From Nannocystaceae bacterium (GTDB lineage Bacteria > Myxococcota_A > Polyangia > Nannocystales > Nannocystaceae), in assembly GCA_019694555.1 (NCBI GenBank), contig JAIBBS010000024.1, positions 1-37,500 of the forward strand: a DNA stretch of 37,500 nt, read 5' to 3'. Made by a program: the position numbers and the translations under genes. This document shows positions 26,253 through 32,870 of this stretch, in pieces. Within the stretch, counting starts at the first letter, position 1; each line of letters begins with the position of its first letter. The notes beneath the pieces are model-generated. The model was not told where the DNA came from and ran no database searches. It saw nothing but the letters and a program-made list of their open reading frames with translations.

Positions 26253-27170
26253 TCAGTAGCGCGGGATCGACTTGTCGATCTCACGGGACCACGCGTCGAT
26301 GCCACCCTCGAGGTTGCACACGTGCGTGAAGCCCTCGTCGAGGAAGTGCATCGCGGCCTGACGGCTGCGATGGCCGTGGTGGCAGTGCAGCAGCAGCGGC
26401 GTGTCGCGCGGCAGCGCCATGATCTGGGCCATGGTCGCCTCGTCGAGCAGCGTCGCGCCGGGGATCCGCGCGCGCTCGTGCTCCGCGGGCGTCCGCACGT
26501 CGATGAAGCGCAGGCGCGGCTCGCTGTGCACCAGCGCCTGCGCCTCCTTGGGCTGCAGCGGGCGCACGCTGGGCGGCGCGTTGGGGTTGTCGATCTTGAA
26601 GCCCGGTACCGGCTGCTCGACGTAGTCGATGCGCACGCCGTCGGCCCGTCGCGCGCTGCGGGGATCGAGCACCAGCGACACGCCGTTGGCGACCACGGTG
26701 ACGTCGCCGGGTTCGACCGTGGTGATGGTCAGATCGTGCGCGAAGCTGCGATCGATCGCGAGTCGCAGCGACTCGCCCGGCGCGATCTCGCCGGCGGCCT
26801 GGCCGAACGCGCGCGCGGCCGCGTCGGTGATCGTCAGCTGCGGCGTCGACTGGGTCAGCACCAGATCGCCGAGCACCTGCACCAGCGCGCCGGTCTCGTC
26901 CATCTGCCGCACGATGTCGCAACCGCCGACGAACTCGCCGTCGATGAACAGCTGCGGAATCGTCGGCCACTGCGCGTAGGCCTTGACGCCCTCGCGGATC
27001 TCCGCGTCGGCGAGCACGTTCACGGTGGTGTACTTGCCCAGGTGCTGGTCGAGGATCTCGACCACCTGCGCCGAGAAGCCGCACTGCGGCGCGGCACGGG
27101 TGCCCTTCATGAACAGGACCACGCGGTCGGACTTCACCAGGCCATCGATGCGGTCGTGGAGCTCGGTCAC
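26253..27170 (-). CDS. Monothiol glutaredoxin (Grx4) - A-type-like - rhodanese fusion, 305 aa
   Basis: Residues 1-105 are a Grx4-type glutaredoxin: [20 protein letters not shown] with the CGFS motif at 30-33, [20 protein letters not shown] for glutathione binding. Residues about 110-200 resemble an A-type Fe-S carrier fold ([42 protein letters not shown]) but lack all three cluster cysteines. Residues about 205-305 are a rhodanese ([33 protein letters not shown] with catalytic Cys263). Probable cytoplasmic Fe-S or sulfur-handling protein. GTG 27170 lies 7 nt after TACCCT. First gene of the unit with the SNF2 helicase. Confidence 0.9.
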   Translation of the reverse strand: MTELHDRIDGLVKSDRVVLFMKGTRAAPQCGFSAQVVEILDQHLGKYTTVNVLADAEIREGVKAYAQWPTIPQLFIDGEFVGGCDIVRQMDETGALVQVLGDLVLTQSTPQLTITDAAARAFGQAAGEIAPGESLRLAIDRSFAHDLTITTVEPGDVTVVANGVSLVLDPRSARRADGVRIDYVEQPVPGFKIDNPNAPPSVRPLQPKEAQALVHSEPRLRFIDVRTPAEHERARIPGATLLDEATMAQIMALPRDTPLLLHCHHGHRSRQAAMHFLDEGFTHVCNLEGGIDAWSREIDKSIPRY

Positions 27171-27177
27171 GGCCGCA

Positions 27178-27183
27178 AGGGTA
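27178..27183 (-). promoter_or_regulatory. Putative -10 box (TACCCT) of the Grx4 fusion
   Basis: GC-TACCCT on the minus strand, 7 nt before GTG 27170; no -35 or Shine-Dalgarno is visible. Confidence 0.5.
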
Positions 27184-27299
27184 GCAGCCGCGGGCGCGGG
27201 ACCACCGGCGGGTGCGGGGGCGGGGCCCGCGGCCGCGCAGCGCGATTCGCCCTTGTGCCGGCCGGCTTCGGCGCTACCTTGCTCCGGACGAGGCCCGCG

Positions 27300-27521
27300 T
27301 TGGACGAACTGCCGCTGCCGCTGCTCATCGTGCTGATCCTCGCGGCCATCGCCGCCGGCCTGTGGTTGGGCCACCGCGCCGGCAAGGCGGTCCCGCGCGC
27401 CGGCAGCGGCAAGGGCGAGGGCAAGACGCTGGGCGAGCGGGCGCGTAGCGCCATGACCGGCGGCATCGTCAAGCTGTGGAAGTGGAACCGCGCGCGCAAG
27501 CGCGAGTCCGAGTCGCGCTGA
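27300..27521 (+). CDS. Small single-pass membrane protein, 73 aa
   Basis: From TTG 27300 the protein is LDELPLPLLIVLILAAIAAG (one TM helix), then LWLGHRAGKAVPR and a basic soluble tail (LGERARSAMTGGIVKLWKWN, RARKRESESR). The topology is probably N-out with the basic tail inside. TTG 27279 is an alternative start; GAGG lies 6 nt before TTG 27300, and TACCTT (27275-27280) may be the promoter. Function unknown. Confidence 0.6.
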   Translation: MDELPLPLLIVLILAAIAAGLWLGHRAGKAVPRAGSGKGEGKTLGERARSAMTGGIVKLWKWNRARKRESESR

Positions 27522-27533
27522 GCGACCCGTCCG

Positions 27534-27558
27534 CGTCTGCGCAGCGGCTCCGCAGACG
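27534..27558. terminator. Hairpin after the small TM gene
   Basis: CGTCTGCG (27534-27541), 9-nt loop, CGCAGACG (27551-27558): a perfect 8-bp stem followed by aaag. It lies 13 nt past the stop of the small TM gene and is the likely terminator for it. Confidence 0.6.
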
Positions 27559-27579
27559 AAAGCGATCGCGCCGCGGTGC

Positions 27580-27599
27580 CTGCCCGATTCGGCGGGCAG
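27580..27599. terminator. Hairpin before the TSUP gene end
   Basis: CTGCCCG (27580-27586), loop ATTCGG, CGGGCAG (27593-27599): a 7-bp stem 9 nt beyond the minus-strand TSUP stop. It probably ends that transcript; the pair of hairpins separates convergent genes. Confidence 0.55.
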
Positions 27600-27607
27600 A
27601 CGGGCGT

Positions 27608-28327
27608 TCAGCGCACGAGGCTCGCGATCGCGGCCACGTTCGCGAGCACCAACGCGCCGAGCTCGATGCGCCGCTGTCCCGCCGCGCCGACGCGCGTGCG
27701 CAGCCGCATGCCGGCGAGGTTGCCCAGCAGCAGCCCGGCCATCAGCGCGAGGATCGACCCGAGCTGCTCGGGCGCGAGCAGGCCCACGGCGCCGTAGCCC
27801 AGCACGCGCGCGGTGTGCATCGCGGTCGCACCGATCGCGATGGTCGCGAGGTAGCGGTTGCCCGCGCCGACGACCGAGAGCACCAGCGGCGCCAGCAGCA
27901 TGCCCGCGCCGCCCGAGGTCGCCGCCAGCGCGCCGACCACGAACGCCCACGCCGCGATGTGGCGGCCGCGCGGCACCAGCCGCACCAGGCCGTACGCCCG
28001 CAGCACCGCGAACGTGGTCGAGGCGGTGAACAGCGCCGCGATCACGACCTCGGGGATCGCCGGCAGCGCCAGTGCGCCCAGCAGCGCGCCCGGCACCACA
28101 CCGAGCACCAGCGTGCGCGCGAGCGGCCGGTCGAGGTCCGCGCGCAGCAGCCACGCGCGATGGAGGTTCGACACCAGCAGAGCCGGCGTCGTCAGCACCA
28201 GCGCGAGATGGGGACCCCGCAGCACGCCGAGCACGACCAGCAGGAACAGTCCGCCGCCCAGCCCCGCGACGGTGCTGAGCAGGCCTGCGGCCGCGCCCAG
28301 CACCAACAACACGATGCTCTCGATCAC
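27608..28327 (-). CDS. TSUP (TauE/SafE) family membrane transporter, 239 aa
   Basis: About eight hydrophobic segments. The N-terminal half-repeat motif MIESIVLLVLGAAAGLLSTV continues into AGLGGGLFLLVVL, and the second repeat shows GALAATSGGAGMLLAPLVLS; both are typical of the sulfite/organosulfonate exporter family. Members move sulfite, sulfoacetate or other small anions; the substrate here is unknown. The start is GTG 28327. It is divergent from a LysR regulator with only 70 bp between starts, the usual arrangement of a regulator with its target. Confidence 0.85.
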   Translation of the reverse strand: MIESIVLLVLGAAAGLLSTVAGLGGGLFLLVVLGVLRGPHLALVLTTPALLVSNLHRAWLLRADLDRPLARTLVLGVVPGALLGALALPAIPEVVIAALFTASTTFAVLRAYGLVRLVPRGRHIAAWAFVVGALAATSGGAGMLLAPLVLSVVGAGNRYLATIAIGATAMHTARVLGYGAVGLLAPEQLGSILALMAGLLLGNLAGMRLRTRVGAAGQRRIELGALVLANVAAIASLVR

Positions 28328-28384
28328 GCCTCGAGCATGGCGTCGATCCGGTCAGCACGCCCATGAATGTTTCGGCACGTTTCG

Positions 28385-28399
28385 ATAAGCTTTGCTTAT
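28385..28399. promoter_or_regulatory. LysR-type operator (T-N11-A palindrome) overlapping promoter and start codon
   Basis: ATAAGC-TTT-GCTTAT is a perfect 6-bp-arm palindrome containing T28386-N11-A28398, the core LysR box. It covers the TAAGCT -10-like box and the ATG of the LysR gene, so binding would repress lysR itself while allowing control of the divergent transporter. Confidence 0.7.
28386..28391 (+). promoter_or_regulatory. Putative -10 box (TAAGCT) of the LysR gene
   Basis: TAAGCT lies 6 nt before ATG 28398, inside the palindrome. Transcription would begin at about the ATG, giving a leaderless message. Confidence 0.45.
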
Positions 28400-29240
28400 G
28401 CTCGAGTCGATGCGTCACTTCCTGCTCGTGGTCGAGCAGGGCACCTTCACCGCGGCGGCGCGCCACGCCCACGTGTCGCAGCCGGCTCTGACCGCGTCGA
28501 TCCGCCGGCTCGAGCAGCAGCTCGACGCACGGCTCTTCGATCGCGGTCGGCTCGGCGCGAGCCTGACCGAGGCCGGACGCGCGCTGATGCCCCACGCACG
28601 CGCGGCGGTGGTCGCGGTCGCGGAGGCCCATCGCGCGGTGGAGATGCTCGGCCGTCTCGACGCCGGCGAGGTCCGCATCGGCGGCGGGCAGACCGCGTGC
28701 ACGTACCTGTTGCCGCCGGTGCTCTCGGCGTTTCGCCGCCGGCATCCGCGCGTGGCGCTGCGGCTGCGCGAGATGCCCGAGGAGCGGGCGGTCGACGCGT
28801 TCGAGGCCGGCGAGCTCGACATGGTCGTCGCCGGCGATCGTCGCGGTGAGGCCTACGTCGAGGATCGCGTGGTGCTGGTGGCCGCGCCCGGGCTCGACCC
28901 GTCGTCGTTGGCGTTCATCGCGTTCGCACCGGGCAGTGCCGTGCGAGCGCTGATGGATCGCCACTTCCCCGGCGTGCCGGTCGCGATGGAGCTCGGCAGC
29001 ATCTCGACGGTCAAGGGCAGCGTGCGTGCGGGCCTGGGTCAGGCGCTCATCAGCCGCACCGCAGTCGCGACCGATCTCGAGCTCGGTCGCCTGGTCGAGC
29101 TGCGCGACGCTCGGACGCCGATCCGGCGGCCGTTGCGGCTGGTGCACCGCGGCGTCGATCGGCTCGCGCCCGCGGCCGCCGCGTTGCGGACGATGCTGCT
29201 CGCGGCGGCACCCGAGAGCGCGCGTCGGCGCGGCCGCTGA
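28398..29240 (+). CDS. LysR-family transcriptional regulator, 280 aa
   Basis: N-terminal winged helix-turn-helix: MLESMRHFLLVVEQGTFTAA, then ARHAHVSQPALTASIRRLEQ and LDARLFDRGRLGASLTEAGR, the LysR signature. The effector domain follows (GEVRIGGGQTACTYLLPPVL, VALRLREMPEE, DMVVAGDR). It is slightly shorter than typical (about 300 aa). The effector is unknown, perhaps the substrate of the adjacent divergent TSUP transporter. ATG 28398 is chosen because it overlaps the LysR palindrome; TTG 28392 is less likely. Confidence 0.93.
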   Translation: MLESMRHFLLVVEQGTFTAAARHAHVSQPALTASIRRLEQQLDARLFDRGRLGASLTEAGRALMPHARAAVVAVAEAHRAVEMLGRLDAGEVRIGGGQTACTYLLPPVLSAFRRRHPRVALRLREMPEERAVDAFEAGELDMVVAGDRRGEAYVEDRVVLVAAPGLDPSSLAFIAFAPGSAVRALMDRHFPGVPVAMELGSISTVKGSVRAGLGQALISRTAVATDLELGRLVELRDARTPIRRPLRLVHRGVDRLAPAAAALRTMLLAAAPESARRRGR

Positions 29241-29252
29241 CAGACGCCGTGC

Positions 29253-29328
29253 GCGGATGCTGACGGCCTCTCGTCGCGGCGCGACCGGACGCTGAGGGGT
29301 CCCGTGACCGGCTCGGCCGGGCACGGGG
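29253..29328 (+). repeat. Copy B of the intergenic 3' element
   Basis: Shared with 5601-5651: GCGGATGCT (29253-29261), GCTGACGGCCTCTC (29259-29272) and ACCGGCTCGGCCGGGCACGG with two more G (29307-29328; copy A has one extra G). Here a 34-nt insert lies between the second and third modules. It follows the LysR stop by 12 nt, as copy A follows the folK stop. Confidence 0.5.
29301..29327. terminator. Strong hairpin between convergent LysR and lipoprotein genes
   Basis: CCCGTG-a-CCGGC-tcg-GCCGG-g-CACGGG: a 6-bp plus 5-bp stem broken by one A/G mismatch, with a 3-nt loop. It is placed between convergent genes and is part of element copy B. No U-tract. Confidence 0.5.
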
Positions 29329-29381
29329 AGGAGCACGCGGAGCGTCCTCGGAGCGTTCGCGCAGCGACCGGAACGCGGCGC

Positions 29382-29714
29382 TCAGCCGCTGGTGCCGCTG
29401 CCGCTCGAGCCGCCGCCACTCGAGCCGCCGCCGGTGCTCGAGCTGCCGCCGCCGGTGCTGGTCTCGTCGCCGGTGGTCGTCGTGCCCGAGCCGCCGGTGG
29501 TGCCGTCGGTACCGCTGGTGCCCTCGGTCGCGCCGGTGCTCGAGCCGGTGCCAGCGGTGGTCGTCGCCGTGGTGCTCGCGGTCGTGCTCGCGGTCGTGGT
29601 GCTGCTGCTGTCGGAGTCCATGATCGCGTCGTGGTAGTCGTCCGCGGGACAACCCCACGACGCGGCCGACAGCGCGGACACGAGCACGGCGCGGAGGCGG
29701 ATCGAGGCAGTCAT
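29382..29714 (-). CDS. Short lipoprotein that is mostly Ser/Thr/Gly tail, 110 aa
   Basis: The signal MTASIRLRAVLVSALSAASW is followed by GC (lipobox Cys22), a short acidic patch (PADDYHDAIMDSD), and then about 75 residues of Ser/Thr/Gly with no folded domain. Similar linkers elsewhere in the window precede domains; this one ends without any. TACGAT 7 nt before ATG 29714 supports the start. It could be a genuine surface-exposed tether or the remnant of a longer protein. Confidence 0.6.
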   Translation of the reverse strand: MTASIRLRAVLVSALSAASWGCPADDYHDAIMDSDSSSTTTASTTASTTATTTAGTGSSTGATEGTSGTDGTTGGSGTTTTGDETSTGGGSSSTGGGSSGGGSSGSGTSG

Positions 29715-29721
29715 CGCGGAC

Positions 29722-29727
29722 ATCGTA
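29722..29727 (-). promoter_or_regulatory. Putative -10 box (TACGAT) of the short lipoprotein
   Basis: GC-TACGAT on the minus strand, 7 nt before ATG 29714, in the 19-bp gap after the HTTM gene stop. It suggests an independent leaderless promoter rather than read-through only. Confidence 0.5.
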
Positions 29728-29733
29728 GCAGGC

Positions 29734-32544
29734 TCAGTCATCGAGCTTGCGCGTGGGGTCGCCCTTGTCGCCGTCCTCTTCTGCGTCCTCGTCCTTGGGC
29801 GCATGCGCCTTCTCCCACGCGCGCTTCTTGTGCTTGATCCACGGCTTGTACTTCTCGTTCTCGGGCAGCGGCGGCAGGCCGTGGCGCTCGCGGATCCAGT
29901 TGGGCAGCTGGCCCATGATCGCGCCCTTGCACTGCTCGGTGTACTCGATCTTCTCCTCGCCGGTGCGCTCGAGCAGATCCTCGGGCACGTAGTAGCCGCG
30001 GCGCCGCACGTCCTCGGGCGAAGGAATCTTGTACCAGACCTTCACCAGCTCGACCTTCTTGGGCGGGATGCCCAGGCCCGACAGACCCTCGACCAACGTC
30101 GGGTCGAGCGCCCACTGGCGGCAGTACCAGCGCGCGTGCCACTTGCGGTACCAGCTGGTGTCACCCGACTCGCCGCCGATGATGCGGCGGTTCATCTTGC
30201 GCATGCGATCGTTCCAGATCCACGGCATCGGCTTGCGCTCGGGCGCGTAGACGTCGGTCTTCATGTCGTAGACCTCGCCGTCCTGACCCGTGACCAGCAC
30301 CTTGAGGAACACGTTGCTGCGCGGTGGGTTGGGCGCGAACATCCCCCAGCCCTGATCGGTCTGCGTGCGCGTCAGCCACAGCGCGAACACGTTCCGCGCC
30401 GGGCCACGCCACGCGTGGAGGCTGTCCTTCTCCGGCAGCAGCCACACCGTCACCGCGACGAGGTGCCAGATCAGCAGCGCGCCCGCGACGAAGCGGCCGA
30501 AGGGCCCGTAGGCCCACGGCGTGCGCCCCTTGCCGGTGTTGGGATCGAGCACCGACAGCGGCTGCCCTCGTGCCGCGCGCCACTGCTGGAACGCGACGCC
30601 GGCGGCGAAGAGCAGCGCGCCCCACCAGATGCGCTGCCAGTTCCACTGCGGCTGCACCACCGCCGCGACCAGCACGCCCACGAGCACGATGCCCGCGGTG
30701 GTGAACAGCGCCCACTGCGGCAGCTTGGCCGAGTCGCGTCGCAGCTGCGGCAGCGTCGGATCCTCGGCCGGCAGCGGCGGCAGGCCGTCCTTGACGTCTT
30801 GCGGGATGAACGGCACGCCGCGCCGCGCGAGCCAGCGACCGAACCAACGCAACCCCACCGCGACCTCGAGTCCGGTGAAGAAGATGAAGGTCTGCGCCAT
30901 CATGCCGGTCTGGAACTGGCCGATGTTCATCAGCACGAAGATCCCGCCCATGAGCGACAGGTGCCACGGGATCCAGATGCGGCGCCCGAGCACCCAGCGG
31001 CAGATCCACAGGCGATCGATCTGCGTGGTGCCGAAGCGGCGCATCGCCGCCCACCACGTCGGACGCTTGGCGCGGATCCGCAGCATCGCGCCGACCGACA
31101 GCACCAGCCAGCCGCCCAGCGCCCCGAGCCACTGATACCAGTGCGGCAGATCGGCGATGACGAGCAGCCCGCACACCACCACGCCCAGGCCCACGATGAC
31201 GCCGGCGATCATGCCGGCCGCGCGCTCGGGGCGGATCACGATGGGCTTGCGCTCGACGCGTTCCCAGCCCCACCACAGGCCCAGCAGCAGCGAGATCCAC
31301 AGCGACACGAACGCCCACGAGGGCATGTCCGGCACGAAGTGCACGCTCCACGTCACCCAGATGAGCGCGCCCGAGACCAGGATCAGCGTGAACCAGCACA
31401 ACCGCAGCAGCATCCGGCGCACGCCGGTCTCGGGCGGCAGCTTCTCGCTGCGGGCCCAGTGCACCAGCACGCCGATGAGGCACACCGCGAAGAAGACCTC
31501 GCCCCAGTGGGCGAACCACGCCATCAACCGCAGGAAGTTCGTGCCGATGAGCGCCGTGATCCGCTGCGGGTAGTAGCGGTAGAAGTGGTCCATGTTCCAC
31601 GCGTAGTAGATCGCGTCGCCCTTGGCCCACACACCGCCGTTTTTTACCATGCCGGTGTACGCGTACACCGTGCCGAGCTGGAACATCATCAGCCGACGCG
31701 GCCACGCCGGGATCAGGCGATAGATCGCCTGCAGGCCCTGCGGATGCGCATCGTCGGGGGCCAGGCCCGCGCCACCGCCGGGGCCGTCGCGCTCGCTCAA
31801 CAGACCGCGCTTGCGTAGCTTGCGACAGCGCAACCAGTTGTCGATGCTGTACGCGTAGCCGGACTTGGCGCAGATGAGGTAGCCGAGGAAGACGCGGTAG
31901 ACCAGCTCGGTGCCCTCCCAGAACAGGTGGTTCCGGAAGAAGATGCTGTTCATCAAGAACCACGTCAGCACGCCGGTGAGCCGCGTCCACAGCCCCAGCA
32001 TGAACATCGCGCCGAGGATCTCGAACGCCCACAGGTGGATCCAGAACGCGGTCGGGCTGTCCCAGAAGTAGAGCAGCGACCACTTGGGGCCCTTGAGGAA
32101 CTCGACGAAGCCCCAGAAGTCGAAGAAGCCCCACGGCTCCTCGTCGGTCAGTCCGTCGCCGAAGCCCTTGAACTGCGCCGAGGCATGGACCTGTCGCGCG
32201 ACGTCGGCGGTGAAGATGCCTTCGTCGGTGAACAGGAACGTGAAGTACTCCCAGAAGTCGTTGACGTTGCACAGGACGAAGAAGCCGAAGACGATGCGAT
32301 AAAGGCCGATGGCGCGCGGGTCCTCGGCGGTGAGCCAGAAGCGGCGCCAACGTTCGCCGTGGAGGATGAACAGCGTCACCGCTGCGATGGCGCCCACCAG
32401 CATCACCCAGCCGGTCTGCGGCGACAGGGCCTGCGCGGCCTCGTTGGGGACCTTGTCCTCGGCGAACGCGAACAGCGAGCCCGAGGTCCAGCCCAACGCG
32501 GCGGACGAGACGGAGCCGAGGCCCCCAGCGGTCAATCCAATCAT
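29734..32544 (-). CDS. HTTM-domain (vitamin K-dependent gamma-carboxylase-like) membrane protein, 936 aa
   Basis: ATG 32544 starts MIGLTAGGLGSVSSAALGWT. The HTTM region (about residues 75-420) shows AIGLYRIVFGFFVLCNVNDF, WIHLWAFEILGAMFMLGLWT, IFFRNHLFWEGTELVYRVFL and MMFQLGTVYAYTGMVKNGGV. Further hydrophobic segments bring the total to about 12-14. A long C-terminal soluble part (about 720-936) contains GWGMFAPNPPRSNVFLKVLV, found in several HTTM proteins, and ends in a charged tail (EDAEEDGDKGDPTRKLDD). Whether it modifies proteins or only shares the fold is unknown. No clear promoter box was found; the divergent neighbour is the CLC gene. Confidence 0.82.
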   Translation of the reverse strand: MIGLTAGGLGSVSSAALGWTSGSLFAFAEDKVPNEAAQALSPQTGWVMLVGAIAAVTLFILHGERWRRFWLTAEDPRAIGLYRIVFGFFVLCNVNDFWEYFTFLFTDEGIFTADVARQVHASAQFKGFGDGLTDEEPWGFFDFWGFVEFLKGPKWSLLYFWDSPTAFWIHLWAFEILGAMFMLGLWTRLTGVLTWFLMNSIFFRNHLFWEGTELVYRVFLGYLICAKSGYAYSIDNWLRCRKLRKRGLLSERDGPGGGAGLAPDDAHPQGLQAIYRLIPAWPRRLMMFQLGTVYAYTGMVKNGGVWAKGDAIYYAWNMDHFYRYYPQRITALIGTNFLRLMAWFAHWGEVFFAVCLIGVLVHWARSEKLPPETGVRRMLLRLCWFTLILVSGALIWVTWSVHFVPDMPSWAFVSLWISLLLGLWWGWERVERKPIVIRPERAAGMIAGVIVGLGVVVCGLLVIADLPHWYQWLGALGGWLVLSVGAMLRIRAKRPTWWAAMRRFGTTQIDRLWICRWVLGRRIWIPWHLSLMGGIFVLMNIGQFQTGMMAQTFIFFTGLEVAVGLRWFGRWLARRGVPFIPQDVKDGLPPLPAEDPTLPQLRRDSAKLPQWALFTTAGIVLVGVLVAAVVQPQWNWQRIWWGALLFAAGVAFQQWRAARGQPLSVLDPNTGKGRTPWAYGPFGRFVAGALLIWHLVAVTVWLLPEKDSLHAWRGPARNVFALWLTRTQTDQGWGMFAPNPPRSNVFLKVLVTGQDGEVYDMKTDVYAPERKPMPWIWNDRMRKMNRRIIGGESGDTSWYRKWHARWYCRQWALDPTLVEGLSGLGIPPKKVELVKVWYKIPSPEDVRRRGYYVPEDLLERTGEEKIEYTEQCKGAIMGQLPNWIRERHGLPPLPENEKYKPWIKHKKRAWEKAHAPKDEDAEEDGDKGDPTRKLDD

Positions 32545-32870
32545 CGGTTCGTCGGAGTCTTTCCGACGCGCCCGTCGAGCGCAAGGGCTGCGGCGCGTGT
32601 GGTGGAGACTTGCGCGCGTGCGGGGCCCCACCCGCGCAGGCTTGCGGATCGGCCGTCCTCACGTGTCCTGCCTGTGGTGCGGCGCGGTCGCGTCGCGCGG
32701 CGTGCCGCGTGCGCTGCGGCGGCCGAGCAACGCCCGGGACGCTCGCGCCGCGCAGCGCCGCCGGGCGCCGTCGTGCCCACGCGGCCCTGGGTGCCCTTGG
32801 GTCAGCTTCGTCGCGGTCGCACGCCGGCGATTGCTCTGCATCGCTCGGCGGCCGTAGCGTGACATGGTCG
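32545..32870. other. Intergenic region between HTTM and CLC genes
   Basis: 326 bp between divergent genes. Apart from the CLC -10-like box at 32855-32860 (with TTGCTC at 32831-32836 as a possible -35), nothing convincing is seen. One plus-strand frame is cysteine-rich but has no start and poor codon use, so it is not called. Confidence 0.4.
32855..32860 (+). promoter_or_regulatory. Putative -10 box (TAGCGT) of the CLC gene
   Basis: TAGCGT lies 10 nt before ATG 32871, with TTGCTC 18 nt further upstream. Confidence 0.5.

Noticed and set aside
26253..29336. A 1027-residue minus-strand reading frame upstream of the Grx4 gene
   Set aside because: It runs antisense through the LysR gene and across the TSUP gene; the translated extension is Arg/His/Ala-rich with no domain. 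The real start is GTG 27170.
32583..32700. Cysteine-rich plus-strand frame (KGCGACGGDL, LTCPACG) resembling a double zinc ribbon
   Set aside because: No start codon precedes the first cysteine pair, third-position G/C is low (TGT, GGT, GGA, CCA, GCT), and the frame then runs into the CLC gene. Probably chance in Cys-codon-prone GC-rich DNA.
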